Shown here one piece after another: positions 1 through 9,354 of a stretch of DNA of 64,000 bases (the stretch's first letter is position 1; each line of letters starts with the position of its first letter). The notes below the pieces were generated by a model. It did not search any database, had not been told where the DNA came from, and saw nothing but the letters and a program-made list of their open reading frames with translations. The stretch is from NCBI GenBank assembly GCA_963799105.1, contig CAWCVR010000019.1:62001-126000 (forward strand), written 5' to 3'. The stretch comes from CAWCVR01 sp963799105. GTDB taxonomy: Bacteria > Acidobacteriota > Terriglobia > Bryobacterales > Bryobacteraceae. The translations under genes and the position numbers were made by a program.

Positions 1-543
1 GCCTTCCCGCAGCACCTGTACCTTGCCCAGTTCGAAACGGCCGTTCAACCCCGCCACCAGGCGATCGTCCTTCCCCAAACTGTAATACACCGGACCAGGA
101 TGGCCGGAGGTGGCGCGAATGGCGGCCGCGGCCTGCTGAGAGTCCGCCGGGATGACGATAGCAAGCGCGGGCAAGGTCCGCAGCGCGCCAATGTCCTCCA
201 GCCCGTAATGAGTGGGTCCGGAATGGCCGTAGTCGAATCCCATGCCCATGCCCACGATTCGCACCGGCAGGCGGTGCGCCACCGGCCCGTTGCGGATGAA
301 TTCGAATGGCCGGAGGGACGCGAACGGCGCGATCGAATAGACGTATGGCCGGAATCCCGCTTCGGCCAGTCCCGTCGCCACGCCGATCATGTTCTGCTCG
401 GCGATGCCGGCATTGATGAAACGCCCTGGAAACCCGTCGCGAAAGGGCTCCAGCGCCATGTACCCAAGGTCTCCCGTCATCAGCAGAATGCGCGGGTCCC
501 GGCGGGCGAGATCGCACAACGTCTCGACGAAGGCCTTCCTCAC
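1..543 (-). CDS. Transketolase, C-terminal subunit (partial, runs off the left edge)
   Basis: Pyrimidine-binding half of a thiamine-diphosphate transketolase encoded as a separate subunit. From the GTG at 543 the frame stays open for 181 codons to the window edge, so the C-terminus lies outside. Visible are GDLG (residues 24-27), FINAGIAEQN with the cofactor-activating Glu at about residue 49, and a GHSGPTHYGLED stretch before the middle. The GTG overlaps the stop of the N-terminal subunit in a GTGA, so the two are translationally coupled and probably form a heterotetramer. Because it sits downstream of a GT2 glycosyltransferase and a methyltransferase, a role in making a special sugar for a surface glycan is possible; ordinary pentose-phosphate function is the alternative. 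Confidence 0.88.
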   Translation of the reverse strand, partial: MRKAFVETLCDLARRDPRILLMTGDLGYMALEPFRDGFPGRFINAGIAEQNMIGVATGLAEAGFRPYVYSIAPFASLRPFEFIRNGPVAHRLPVRIVGMGMGFDYGHSGPTHYGLEDIGALRTLPALAIVIPADSQQAAAAIRATSGHPGPVYYSLGKDDRLVAGLNGRFELGKVQVLREG

Positions 544-1397
544 GGCGTACGCTCCAACTCGTCCAGGGCGATGCGATACTCGTCGTCGCTCATGGGCAGG
601 TAGTGCCAGACCACCGGTTCGGTCTTCAGGTGAGACTGGCTGAGGGGCACGCCGCGTTCCATGTAGGAAACACCCTTGCCAAAGGTCGTCTTGGCCACCA
701 GAATCGTGGGCGATCCGGTGGACGACTGAACGGAGAGCGCGCGGACCAGGTCCGGCACCGAATGTCCATCCACCTCCTCGCAGTGCCATCCAAAGGCTCT
801 CCACCGCTCCGCGAAGTTGGGGATGTCGATGACGTCGCGCGTGCGGCCGAACGCCTGCTGGCCGTTGCAATCCAGAATCGCCGTCAGGTTGGCGAGGCGA
901 TGGTGAGCCGCGAACATCGCCGATTCCCATACCGAGCCTTCGTTGCACTCACCGTCGCTGATCAGGCAGAAGACGCGGCGTTGCGCGCCCTGCATCCTTG
1001 CCGCGAGGGCGGCTCCCGCGGCGAAGGACAAACCCTGGCCCAGGCTGCCGGTCGAAAAGTCCACACCGCGGAGCGCCGCCTCGGGATGCACGCCCAGCAG
1101 CGTGTCCGCGCCGCAATACGTGTCGAGGATGTCTTCGGGAAGCCATCCCTTGAGGACCAGAGCCGCGAACAGCGCCAGCCCCGCGTGGCCCTTAGCCAAC
1201 ACGAAGCGGTCGCGCTCGGGATCGTCCGGGGTGCTGGCGCGGAGCACGCCGGAGTACAGAGCGGCCAGAATCTCTACGACGCACAGGCAGCAACCGATGT
1301 GCCCGAGGTTCGCCCTCTTGGATCGATCCAGGATCGCGCGGCGGAGCGCCTTTGGGTCGATACCTTCCGCGGCCGTCCGTATGGGATGCTCCGGCAT
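540..1397 (-). CDS. Transketolase, N-terminal (TPP pyrophosphate-binding) subunit
   Basis: 285-residue N-terminal half of a split transketolase. It binds the diphosphate of thiamine diphosphate through the stretch starting SDGECNEGSVWE (about residues 147-158); the usual GDG is SDG here. The conserved N-terminal histidine and the AKGHAG motif (residues 68-73) are present, as is GSLGQGLS near 117-124. Length fits N-subunits (about 270-290 residues) seen in archaea and many bacteria. The stop overlaps the start of the C-subunit by 4 bp. It follows the methyltransferase gene after a gap of about 100 bp in the same orientation, suggesting one leftward operon. Confidence 0.9.
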   Translation of the reverse strand: MPEHPIRTAAEGIDPKALRRAILDRSKRANLGHIGCCLCVVEILAALYSGVLRASTPDDPERDRFVLAKGHAGLALFAALVLKGWLPEDILDTYCGADTLLGVHPEAALRGVDFSTGSLGQGLSFAAGAALAARMQGAQRRVFCLISDGECNEGSVWESAMFAAHHRLANLTAILDCNGQQAFGRTRDVIDIPNFAERWRAFGWHCEEVDGHSVPDLVRALSVQSSTGSPTILVAKTTFGKGVSYMERGVPLSQSHLKTEPVVWHYLPMSDDEYRIALDELERTP

Positions 1398-1501
1398 GAA
1401 AAAGTCCCAATTTCGACCCCTTCAGGCTATCATTTTGCGCAGAGCCGGCGTGCCAGACCCGCCATCCCTCCGCTCCGGTTCCGCCACGATTCCACCCCAA
1501 C

Positions 1502-2413
1502 CTACAGCGGCTTCTGCGCGATCATGTATAGATTCCCCAGCGGCAGGCGGAGCGGAATGCGCCCGAGCCGTGTCGCGCCGAGCGCCGCCAGAAGGGGTCG
1601 CTTCAAGGCGCCCGGCAGCGGGACCAGCCTCGTCAGGTAGCTTACGGAGTAACGGTTCCAGGCGGCTCCGGTCTCCATCGCTCGAAATCCGAGTTTCGAG
1701 AACAGTTGGCCGATTGTCGCGGGACTGTACAGGTAGGTGTGCTCGATATCGATAATCGGGCTTCGGTCTTTCATCCATCGCGACGAGCGTGCATCGGCAT
1801 TATGGTTCAGGCAGAGCACCAGGCCCCCCGGCTTGAGGATATGGAAGCAGGTTTCCACGATTCCGGCTGGATCGAAGAGGTGATCCAGCACTTGAAAGAG
1901 GCAGATCGCATCGAAGGACCCCGCGGAAAACAGGCCGGGGCCCATCATTCCACACACAATGCGGGGACGTATCTCAGGCCGGGCGAGTTCGATGGCCGCC
2001 CGGCTCGGCTCGACGCCGCGCACCTCGCGGTATCCCCGGCGCCGGGCCTCTTCGAGAAAAAACCCGTTTCCGCAACCGATCTCGAGAAGGGAGTCCTTGC
2101 GAACGCCGTACGACTCCAACCGGGCCAGATAACTTCCGTAGGTTTGCGCCAGGCTGGCGGTTTCTTCGCTGTACTCGAAGCTGCTTCGGCCGTAGAGACC
2201 GCTTATCGCATCGGGATCGGCCACCGGGTCGGATCTTACCAGACCGCATAAGTTGCATCGGACGATGCGATAGTGGATGCGATCCGGCAATCGCCTCGCG
2301 GAGAACACTTCGGGCGAGAATGCCATTGCGTCGAAGTTCGCCGGATACAACTCCGTGGCGTCATTCCGCGTTCCGCAGATCGCGCACCGGGCGGGGCGAA
2401 GCTCAATGCGCAT
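1502..2413 (-). CDS. Class I SAM-dependent methyltransferase with N-terminal zinc ribbon
   Basis: 303-residue methyltransferase. Two CxxC pairs (C10/C13 and C53/C56) form a probable zinc ribbon. A Rossmann methyltransferase domain follows, with motif I LLEIGCGNGFF near residue 112. The architecture matches C-methyltransferase-like enzymes of sugar-nucleotide and O-antigen clusters, and the substrate is inferred only from context. I chose the ATG at 2413, which overlaps the end of the upstream glycosyltransferase by 11 bp. A longer frame to 2464 exists, but its extra 17 residues lie inside the glycosyltransferase gene and precede the zinc ribbon. The C-terminus ends in a hydrophobic LPLGNLYMIAQKPL, as in many glycan-linked methyltransferases. 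Confidence 0.82.
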   Translation of the reverse strand: MRIELRPARCAICGTRNDATELYPANFDAMAFSPEVFSARRLPDRIHYRIVRCNLCGLVRSDPVADPDAISGLYGRSSFEYSEETASLAQTYGSYLARLESYGVRKDSLLEIGCGNGFFLEEARRRGYREVRGVEPSRAAIELARPEIRPRIVCGMMGPGLFSAGSFDAICLFQVLDHLFDPAGIVETCFHILKPGGLVLCLNHNADARSSRWMKDRSPIIDIEHTYLYSPATIGQLFSKLGFRAMETGAAWNRYSVSYLTRLVPLPGALKRPLLAALGATRLGRIPLRLPLGNLYMIAQKPL

Positions 2414-3410
2414 CGGACTCGGATTCCCGCTTCCCGCCCGCGTCCTTGCAAGACTTGGGCGCATTCAGGATGCGATCGACGATGTGCGTGGGGCGCCGCT
2501 TTACCTCGTCATAGATATGCGAGAGGTAAAAGCCGATAATACTGAAGCACAGCAACTGTATGCCACCCATGAACAGGATCAACACGATCAGGGTGGTGAA
2601 CCCGCTCGGAACCATTTGGGGGTGGATCAGACGCATCGTCACCTGGGCGAGCGCCATCACGGCGGATATGAGGACGATCGCCAGCGCCAACGCCGTCATG
2701 AGATCGATGGGCGCGTAGGAGAAGGAAAAAATGGCCTTCCTGGCCCACGCCAGGTTGCCGAGCAGGGAGTTGGTCGTTCTTCCGAACATCCGCTCGGGCC
2801 GGACATACGGCACGCCGGTCTGCCGGAAGCCCACCCACGCTCGCAGTCCGCGAAGGAAGCGGTTGTTTTCGGGCAAGCTGTTGAGGGCATCGACCACGCG
2901 GCGATCCAGGAGCGAGAAATCTCCGGCATCGAGCGGCATGGGGATGTAGGATGCCGCGCGAAACACCCGGTAGAACAACTTATAAGAGGCCTGCAGGAAC
3001 TTAGTCGCTTCCCGCTTGACTCGCACCCCGTAGACCACGTCGAAACCCTCCTGCCATCGCTGGTAGAAGCTCTCGATCAATTCGGGCGGGTCCTGCAGAT
3101 CGCCATCCAGAAGAACTACGGCGTCGCCCGTGGCGATCTGCATTCCGCTGGTGAAGGCGTTCTGCGATCCGAAGTTGCGGGAATGCCGGATGACGACGAC
3201 GTTTGGGTCGCGCGCCGCAAGCTCCGCCAGGACTTCATCGGCATTGTCCGGGCTGCAATCGTTCACGAAGACGATCTCGTACTCGACGCCGATTTTCTCG
3301 CAGACGGCCTTCAGGCGTCGATACATGATGGGAACGGCGGGCGCGTCGCGGTAGCAGGCGATGATCGGAGAAAGCTTTTTCGGCACCTGACGCTCCCTGG
3401 ATCCCGGCAT
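2403..3410 (-). CDS. Family 2 glycosyltransferase with two C-terminal membrane segments (GtrB/DPM-like)
   Basis: About 335 residues. The GT-A fold is visible as LSPIIACYRDAP at the N-terminus, VFVNDCSPDN, and the metal-binding LLDGDLQDPPE. Two hydrophobic helices follow (LMTALALAIVLISAVMAL and a second one containing LIVLILFMGGIQLLCF). This layout is typical of polyprenyl-phosphate glycosyltransferases that load a sugar on a membrane lipid. The start is uncertain. ATG at 3410 gives the longer form, while GTG at 3386 has a GGAG sequence six bases upstream and begins right before the GT2 core. It is the first gene of a leftward set including the methyltransferase and the split transketolase. 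Confidence 0.85.
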   Translation of the reverse strand: MPGSRERQVPKKLSPIIACYRDAPAVPIMYRRLKAVCEKIGVEYEIVFVNDCSPDNADEVLAELAARDPNVVVIRHSRNFGSQNAFTSGMQIATGDAVVLLDGDLQDPPELIESFYQRWQEGFDVVYGVRVKREATKFLQASYKLFYRVFRAASYIPMPLDAGDFSLLDRRVVDALNSLPENNRFLRGLRAWVGFRQTGVPYVRPERMFGRTTNSLLGNLAWARKAIFSFSYAPIDLMTALALAIVLISAVMALAQVTMRLIHPQMVPSGFTTLIVLILFMGGIQLLCFSIIGFYLSHIYDEVKRRPTHIVDRILNAPKSCKDAGGKRESESDAH

Positions 3411-3719
3411 TCGGGAAACCCGTCCTCCATACTTGCGGCACGCCGGCCGGGTGTGCGGCGCCCCCCTGCCAAACAACCAGAACATTCTAGTATATCCATG
3501 GGCGGCGCGGCCCGAGCGGATCCGCCCGGGGTGGCGCGATGCGGGGCGCCGGGCCTTGCGCGTACCTACGCTGGGATTCGGGCCGCTTTGCGGGACAATC
3601 GCCTCTGCGCCCACTTCGACGCCGCACACCGCGGCGCTGCCGCGCAAAGGCCCCGAGCGGTCCAGTATAATGTACCTTTGCGCCGCCGGGCTCCGCCTCG
3701 CGACACCGATTCCATCTCC
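3411..3719. other. Divergent intergenic region with candidate promoters
   Basis: This gap separates the leftward glycosyltransferase set from the rightward SGNH/MBOAT pair, so it must hold promoters for both. A TATAAT lies at 3666-3671 on the plus strand, about 50 bases before the SGNH start, without a good -35. A TATACT reading leftward lies near 3490-3495. No RNA gene or convincing protein-coding frame is visible. Confidence 0.4.
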
Positions 3720-4841
3720 ATGGCCAGTGTACATTCCACTCCCCGGCGTCAGAGCGCGCGCCGCCTCGTGGTGGCGTGTCTGGCCGCGTGCGTGGGCGTT
3801 ATCGCTCTCGATTCTCTGCTGTTTCGCACCGGCTTGTACACCGCCATTCTCGAGCCGGATTCGTCTACGGGGCTCTTCGAAATGGTCCTGCGGCGCAACC
3901 TGGATGCGCAAGAGCACCACGGCAACCGCATGGTGGCGACCTTTGGCAATTCGCGCTTCGCCTGGTCGCCCAAGGTGGTCGACCAGCGGCCGGGACCCCA
4001 CAAGTATGTGCTTTGCGACGCCGGAGTGGCGGGCAGCGACGCGCGGGCCTGGTACTACATGATCCGCGATCTGGATCCCACCGCCCGGCGCTACCGCGCG
4101 CTGGTATTCGGAGTAGACGATTACGACGACGAGGACCGCTTCTACAATCCCAGCGACGACATTCGCGACCTGCACTACGTGATCGAGCGGCTGCGCCTCT
4201 ACGACGTGTTCGAGTTTGCGCGATCGTTCGACAGCCGCGAACTGCAATTCGCCGCTCTCCGCGGCGGCCTGCTCAAGGGGATCGTCTTCCAGAACGACCT
4301 GCACGCTTTCCTGGCCGACCCGCGGAAACGGTTGGAATACGTCAGCCTGTGCGACCGCTTTCGGAATATGTGGGTCTACAATTTCGAGGAAACCACCAAC
4401 AGCATGGCGGGCCTCGAGATCGATTGGCAGACTCTGAAGGTGACCTTCCCTCCGGGCCTAAACGACGACCAGATCGCCACGGTAAACAGCTTTCTGGCGC
4501 ACCAGCCAGAGCCGCAGATCGGGCGCATTGCGGCGTTCCAGCGGACCTGGTACGGGCGCATCATCGACCGCTACCGCGGATCGCCAACGAAAATCGTCTT
4601 CCTGCGGCTGCCGCGCGGGCCCATTCCGCGGCCGGACAACCTGACGCACAAGCTCAGCTCCTCGATTCGCGAGTTCGCCAGCCGTCCCAACGTGATCCTG
4701 CTGGACGAGCACGCTTTCGAATCGCTGGAGCATCCCGAGTTATTCCGCGACGGGATGCACCTCAACCGCGAAGGTATCCGCCAGTTCTCCTACATGTTGG
4801 AGGACGAAATCACGCGGGTGCTGGATGGGGCCGGGAAGTGA
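3720..4841 (+). CDS. SGNH/GDSL-like hydrolase family protein paired with MBOAT
   Basis: 373-residue membrane-anchored protein. A single N-terminal hydrophobic segment (about residues 15-35) is followed by an extracytoplasmic domain. TFGNSRF (residues 74-80) occupies the position of the GDSR block I, with S78 as candidate nucleophile. DGMH (residues 344-347) fits the block V Asp-His pair. Proteins of this kind (DltD-, AlgJ/X-, PatB-like) work with MBOAT O-acyltransferases to acylate exported polysaccharides. The MBOAT gene begins 6 bases after this stop, supporting a two-gene acylation system. The start at 3720 precedes the signal anchor; upstream in-frame codons have no coding character. The substrate cannot be told from sequence. 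Confidence 0.72.
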   Translation: MASVHSTPRRQSARRLVVACLAACVGVIALDSLLFRTGLYTAILEPDSSTGLFEMVLRRNLDAQEHHGNRMVATFGNSRFAWSPKVVDQRPGPHKYVLCDAGVAGSDARAWYYMIRDLDPTARRYRALVFGVDDYDDEDRFYNPSDDIRDLHYVIERLRLYDVFEFARSFDSRELQFAALRGGLLKGIVFQNDLHAFLADPRKRLEYVSLCDRFRNMWVYNFEETTNSMAGLEIDWQTLKVTFPPGLNDDQIATVNSFLAHQPEPQIGRIAAFQRTWYGRIIDRYRGSPTKIVFLRLPRGPIPRPDNLTHKLSSSIREFASRPNVILLDEHAFESLEHPELFRDGMHLNREGIRQFSYMLEDEITRVLDGAGK

Positions 4842-4847
4842 ACTGAG

Positions 4848-6242
4848 ATGCTCTTCAACACCACTCACTTCTTCCTGTTCCTGGCCGTGGTGCTGGTGCT
4901 GTTCTACTCGAGCCCGCGGGTCCTGCGGCGCTACATCCTTCTGTTTGCCAGTTACTTCTTTTATGGAAGCTGGAACGTCAAGTTCATCCCGCTGCTGCTG
5001 ACTCTGACGGCTATCGACTACACGGCGGGCATGTGGATCGAGCGAGCGCCGCAAGGACCCCGGCGCAAAGGCCTACTGATTCTGAGCCTGTCGGCCAACC
5101 TGGGGTTTCTGGGCTTCTTCAAGTACTACAATTTCCTGGCATACAATCTGTGCTTGCTGCTGGGCAAACCCACGAGGAGCTTTTTCTGGGACATCGTCCT
5201 GCCGCTGGGCATCAGTTTCCACACGTTTCAGAGCATGTCGTACGTGGTGGACGTGTACCGCGGCCAGCAGAAGGCGGTGCGCGATCCCATCGACTACGCG
5301 CTGTACATCTGCTTCTTCCCGCAGTTGGTAGCCGGCCCCATCGTGCGCGCCCACGATTTCTTCCGCGACCTGCTCGACTGGCATCCGCCCACCGGCGACG
5401 ACGTGTCGCAGGGCCTGTTGCTGGTGTTCTTCGGCCTGACCAAGAAAATGGCCTTCGCCGACCAGTTCGCCAAAGTGGCCAACGACTATTTCGCCCACGT
5501 GGCCGCCTATCCCGGATGGCACGCCGCCTGGAGTGGGGTGATCGCCTTCGGCATGCAGATCTACTTCGATTTCTCGGGCTATACCGACATGGCCATCGGC
5601 ATGGCGAAGCTGTTGGGCTTCCATTTCCCGGTGAATTTCCGTAGACCGTACCTGGCGGGCAGCATCACCGATTTCTGGCGGCGATGGCACATTTCGCTCT
5701 CGAGCTGGCTGCGCGACTATCTCTACATATCGCTCGGCGGCAACCGCAAGGGCCACTGGATGACGTACCGTAACCTGATGATCACCATGTTACTCGGCGG
5801 CTTGTGGCACGGGGCGAGTTGGAACTTCCTGATCTGGGGCGGATACCACGGTGGACTGCTGGCCGTCGAGCGGGCCGTCCGCGGCGACCGGCCGATCAGC
5901 GACAAGTGGACCTGGCTCTATCCTCTGAAGGCCGCGCTGACGTTTCTTCTGGTGATGATCGGCTGGGTGTTTTTCCGGGCGGCCGACTTGACGCAGAGCC
6001 GCCACGTGCTGGCGCAGATGTTCTCGAAAGCCTCCGCCCACGGCCTGCTGCTGCCGTGGCACATAGGGTTGATTGCGCTGGCGCTGGTGCTGGCCGTCGC
6101 CGAGGAGAAGCTGGATTGGTTCGACCGCGTGGCCAAGGCGCCGGCGCTCGTTTACGCATCCGCGTTCGCGCTGATGTTCTTCTGCCTGGAACTGTTCGGC
6201 GTGATCGACGCGCAGATTCCGTTCATCTATTTCCAGTTCTGA
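4848..6242 (+). CDS. MBOAT family O-acyltransferase (AlgI-like)
   Basis: 464-residue polytopic membrane protein of the membrane-bound O-acyltransferase family, AlgI/DltB branch. It begins MLFNTTHFFLFLAVVL and contains the family motifs PLGISFHTFQSMSY, FFPQLVAGPIVR and FWRRWHISLSSWLRDYLY. The catalytic His lies in GLWHGASWNF (about H321). Length matches AlgI homologues (about 460-520). It transfers acyl groups, commonly acetyl, across the membrane for modification of an exported polymer. The gene directly follows the SGNH-like partner. A palindromic repeat element lies 36 bases after the stop. Confidence 0.95.
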   Translation: MLFNTTHFFLFLAVVLVLFYSSPRVLRRYILLFASYFFYGSWNVKFIPLLLTLTAIDYTAGMWIERAPQGPRRKGLLILSLSANLGFLGFFKYYNFLAYNLCLLLGKPTRSFFWDIVLPLGISFHTFQSMSYVVDVYRGQQKAVRDPIDYALYICFFPQLVAGPIVRAHDFFRDLLDWHPPTGDDVSQGLLLVFFGLTKKMAFADQFAKVANDYFAHVAAYPGWHAAWSGVIAFGMQIYFDFSGYTDMAIGMAKLLGFHFPVNFRRPYLAGSITDFWRRWHISLSSWLRDYLYISLGGNRKGHWMTYRNLMITMLLGGLWHGASWNFLIWGGYHGGLLAVERAVRGDRPISDKWTWLYPLKAALTFLLVMIGWVFFRAADLTQSRHVLAQMFSKASAHGLLLPWHIGLIALALVLAVAEEKLDWFDRVAKAPALVYASAFALMFFCLELFGVIDAQIPFIYFQF

Positions 6243-6278
6243 GTGACCGCCGCCAAGTGCCCGGCATCTGGTCCCTCA

Positions 6279-6445
6279 CGGAACCGCGAGCGTCAGCGAG
6301 CGGCCCGTGCGGCGGACGAATCCACCGAGTGTCTGCCGGTTGTCACGGGCGGCCTGCTTCGGGCCACTACACCTCGCGCGAGAAGGACCGGCGCCGTGCG
6401 ATTCCTCCACGCCGCTCGGGCCGCCCGCTGACGCTCGCGGTTCCG
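6279..6445. repeat. Inverted-repeat element, family B, copy 1
   Basis: 167-bp element with imperfect inverted ends of about 27 bp: left end starts CGGAACCGCGAGCGTCAGCG, right end closes CGCTGACGCTCGCGGTTCCG. It lies between the MBOAT stop and the next rightward gene. A second, shorter member with related ends sits at 16105-16207, also directly after a rightward gene. It encodes nothing recognisable and is best viewed as a REP/MITE-like element. Confidence 0.8.
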
Positions 6446-6515
6446 GGCGGTGTCCCGGCGTCCAGCGCGGCCGGCCGGCTCCGGGGACCCGCCCAGCATG
6501 TATGATGAGGGGTCT

Positions 6516-7214
<699 letters not shown>

Positions 7215-7277
7215 GCCGGCAGGCCGCCATGCGGGTACGATGGATATTGGGGCGCGAGCCGCTCCCGACGAGTCGAC

Positions 7278-8097
7278 ATGCCCACAAGGAAACCAGCCCG
7301 CCGCGCGGCCTACCCCGTCTTCCGGTTGGAAACCTGGGAGGCGTTTCTCGAACTGGTCTCGCATCCGCCTTACTCCCACTGGGCGTTTCGCGGCGAGCGC
7401 GACGAGCGCTGGCCGCTGTATCAGCTCGCTCTCGCGGTACCTGCAGAATTCCGGCGTCGCCCCGGCGGCTTGGAGCGAGCAGGAGGCGCGCATTCTACGC
7501 ATCTTCAAACGCAAAGCCCACCAGTTCCTCGACAAGCCGCCGGACTGGGACGACGACTTCCAATGGCTGGCGCTGATGCAGCACCACGGCGCTCCCACGC
7601 GGCTGATCGATTTCACCTGGTCGCCCTACGTGGCGGCGTTCTTCGCGCTGGAGCGCACCGTAGGCGATGGCGTGGTGTGGGCCATGAACCCGGCGCGCGT
7701 GGATAGCAGCCGCGCGTCCACTCCGGTTCGCACCGATCCGCGCTTGAAGGGCAATTTCCAGCGCCACTTCCTGAAGGGGAAGCGCCGTTTCATCTGGATG
7801 GGCGAACCCCACACCATGAACCGCCGCCTGATTGCGCAATCCGGCACGTTCGCCGTCCCCGGCGTGCTCGATGTGGCCATAGAGGACATGCTCACCGACG
7901 CCGACCAGGAGAACATCCTGGCTAAGTGCGTTCTGACCCACGCCGTCCGCGAGGTGGGCATGCGCGAGTTATACCGCATGAACATCACTTATGCGACGCT
8001 GTTTCCCGACCTGGACGGTTTGGCTAAGTCGATGGGCTACGAGTTGGAGTATCACTGGGCGTACAATCCGCGTACCATGGAGAAGTATCATACGTAG
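7278..8097 (+). pseudogene. FRG-domain protein, frameshifted near 7425
   Basis: The FRG domain is named for its Phe-Arg-Gly motif. The frame from the ATG at 7278 reads VFRLETWEAFLELV and SHWAFRGERDERWPLYQ, which is the FRG N-terminal half, and then loses similarity. A frame offset by one base continues with SSLSRYLQNSG, an EQEARILRIFKRKAHQF helix and WLALMQHHGAPTRLIDFTW, the domain's central signature, to the stop at 8097. Removing one base around 7420-7428 would restore a protein of about 272 residues. FRG proteins occur in phage-defence and toxin settings, but their function is poorly known. The shift may be a sequencing indel or a real inactivating mutation. Confidence 0.8.
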
Positions 8098-8119
8098 GGG
8101 GGTATGGTACAATCGCGGC

Positions 8120-8344
8120 ATGTCGTGGACCAGGAAAAGCAAAGGGACCACCAGAGTTGGATACGAGAACCCGAAGGGACAGACGGTTCTCCGAAGAACG
8201 AGGAAGCAGGGTACGGACTATCTGCAATATGTGTACGTGCTCAGGTGCGGCCATTGCAAGACCGAGTACGGCGCGAACGGATCTGACGTACATCTTAGAA
8301 ACTGTCCAACATGCCAAGGCGGAGCGCCGGGCTTGCCTTACTAG
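8120..8344 (+). CDS. Small zinc-ribbon-like protein
   Basis: 74-residue basic protein: a Lys/Arg-rich N-terminus (MSWTRKSKGTTRVGYENPKG) followed by two cysteine knuckles, CGHC (with C at about residues 46 and 49) and CPTC, joined by EYGANGSDVHLRN. The four cysteines suggest one structural zinc site. Small proteins with this YGANGSD...CPxCQGG pattern recur in many bacteria as uncharacterised ORFs; a nucleic-acid-binding role is possible but unproven. A TACAAT lies 8 bases upstream of the ATG, so the transcript may have a very short leader. Confidence 0.6.
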   Translation: MSWTRKSKGTTRVGYENPKGQTVLRRTRKQGTDYLQYVYVLRCGHCKTEYGANGSDVHLRNCPTCQGGAPGLPY

Positions 8345-8426
8345 ATACTCGGACTGGCCCGCTACCCAATGGACGCAGCCATCGCGGCCACGCCCGGCTG
8401 AGTTTGCCCGGAGGATGCCACTGAAC

Positions 8427-8455
8427 TTGACATGTACGGCAAATTGGCGTACATT
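8427..8455 (+). promoter_or_regulatory. Sigma-70-type promoter with embedded operator for the TacAT-like module
   Basis: TTGACA at 8427-8432 and TACATT at 8450-8455 are separated by exactly 17 bp. The spacer is a near-perfect 23-bp palindrome (8432-8454, centre 8443), with half-sites ATGTACGGCAA and TTGGCGTACAT that differ by one position. An operator placed between -35 and -10 is where an autorepressing RHH antitoxin would bind. A GAGAGG ribosome-binding site precedes the antitoxin ATG at 8480. Confidence 0.82.
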
Positions 8456-8479
8456 AGGTACTGGAATGAGAGGTGCTCC

Positions 8480-8764
8480 ATGAGGGTTCAGGAACACAGC
8501 CGGACATCCAGGATCGAGGCTCGAATTGCGCCCGAGGCCCTCGCAATCGTCCGCCGCGCGGCGGAGTTGCAGGGGCGCTCGGTCAGCGATTTCGTGGTCG
8601 CCGCCGCGCAAGAGAAGGCCCAGAAGGCGGTGGCCGACATCGAGACAATCCGGCTTTCGCGTGAAGCTCAGGAGCGGTTTGTGTCGCTGCTGCTCGATCC
8701 GCCTCCTCCGGCGGACGCGCTACTGCGCGCGTTGAAACGTCACCGCGCCCTGATCGTGGAGTAG
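8480..8764 (+). CDS. DUF1778/TacA-family RHH antitoxin
   Basis: 94-residue antitoxin. The N-terminal half (TSRIEARIAPEALAIVRRAA, then GRSVSDFVVAAA) is a ribbon-helix-helix DNA-binding fold. The C-terminal half (ETIRLSREAQERFVSLLLDP) is the toxin-neutralising extension typical of DUF1778 proteins. It neutralises the GNAT toxin encoded 2 bases downstream and represses their shared promoter, which carries a palindrome. The ATG at 8480 has a GAGAGG seven bases upstream. The length is usual for the family. Confidence 0.9.
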   Translation: MRVQEHSRTSRIEARIAPEALAIVRRAAELQGRSVSDFVVAAAQEKAQKAVADIETIRLSREAQERFVSLLLDPPPPADALLRALKRHRALIVE

Positions 8765-8766
8765 CG

Positions 8767-9288
8767 GTGAAGGAGCTTTGCCGGATCGAGCCGCTGTTGG
8801 GCGGCCACGACCGTTCGCGGTTTTCCAGTGGGTCTCCCCCGCTCGACCGGTATTTTCGCGAACAGGCCTCACAGGACGTCAAGCGGCGCATCGCGGCGTG
8901 CTTCGTGGCGTTGAGCGTTCAGACCGGCGAAGTAGCCGGTTTCTACACGCTCGCGGCGGCCAGTGTTGGCTTGAGCGCCTTGGCCCCCGACATTGTTAAG
9001 AAACTGCCCCGATACTCCGTGGTTCCAGCCGCACTGCTGGGGCGACTCGCTGTGGACAAGAACTATCAAGGCAAAGGACTCGGCGGCGTCCTCCTGGCGG
9101 ATGCAGTGCTTCGAACCTCCCGGGCCGAATTGGGTGTGTTCGCCATGCTCGTAGATGCCAAAGACGAAGCGGCCCAGCGTTTCTATGAGCATCATGGATT
9201 CGCACTGTTGCCGGGCGCGGATCGCCGCTTGTGCCTCCCGATCACGGCGGGACTGCGGTGGTTCGAAGGGCGAGCAACGCAGGCTTGA
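8767..9288 (+). CDS. TacT-like GNAT acetyltransferase toxin
   Basis: 173-residue GNAT-fold protein. The acetyl-CoA loop is visible as VDKNYQGKGLGGVLL (about residues 96-110), and RFYEHHGFALLP near residue 143 carries the catalytic tyrosine region of TacT/AtaT toxins. These toxins acetylate the amino group of charged aminoacyl-tRNAs and halt translation. The GTG start at 8767 follows the antitoxin stop directly, as expected for a coupled pair. The SGSPPLDRYF N-terminal segment is also typical of the DUF1778 partner toxins. Confidence 0.9.
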   Translation: MKELCRIEPLLGGHDRSRFSSGSPPLDRYFREQASQDVKRRIAACFVALSVQTGEVAGFYTLAAASVGLSALAPDIVKKLPRYSVVPAALLGRLAVDKNYQGKGLGGVLLADAVLRTSRAELGVFAMLVDAKDEAAQRFYEHHGFALLPGADRRLCLPITAGLRWFEGRATQA

Positions 9289-9354
9289 CTTTTGCCGGGG
9301 CGTCCGGCTGGCTCCAGCTTGCATTTGGCCCGCGCACCGTCGGAAAATGATCCG

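Noticed and set aside
2414..2464. Longer N-terminus for the zinc-ribbon methyltransferase
   Set aside because: Lies inside the upstream glycosyltransferase gene, and the family similarity begins after ATG 2413.
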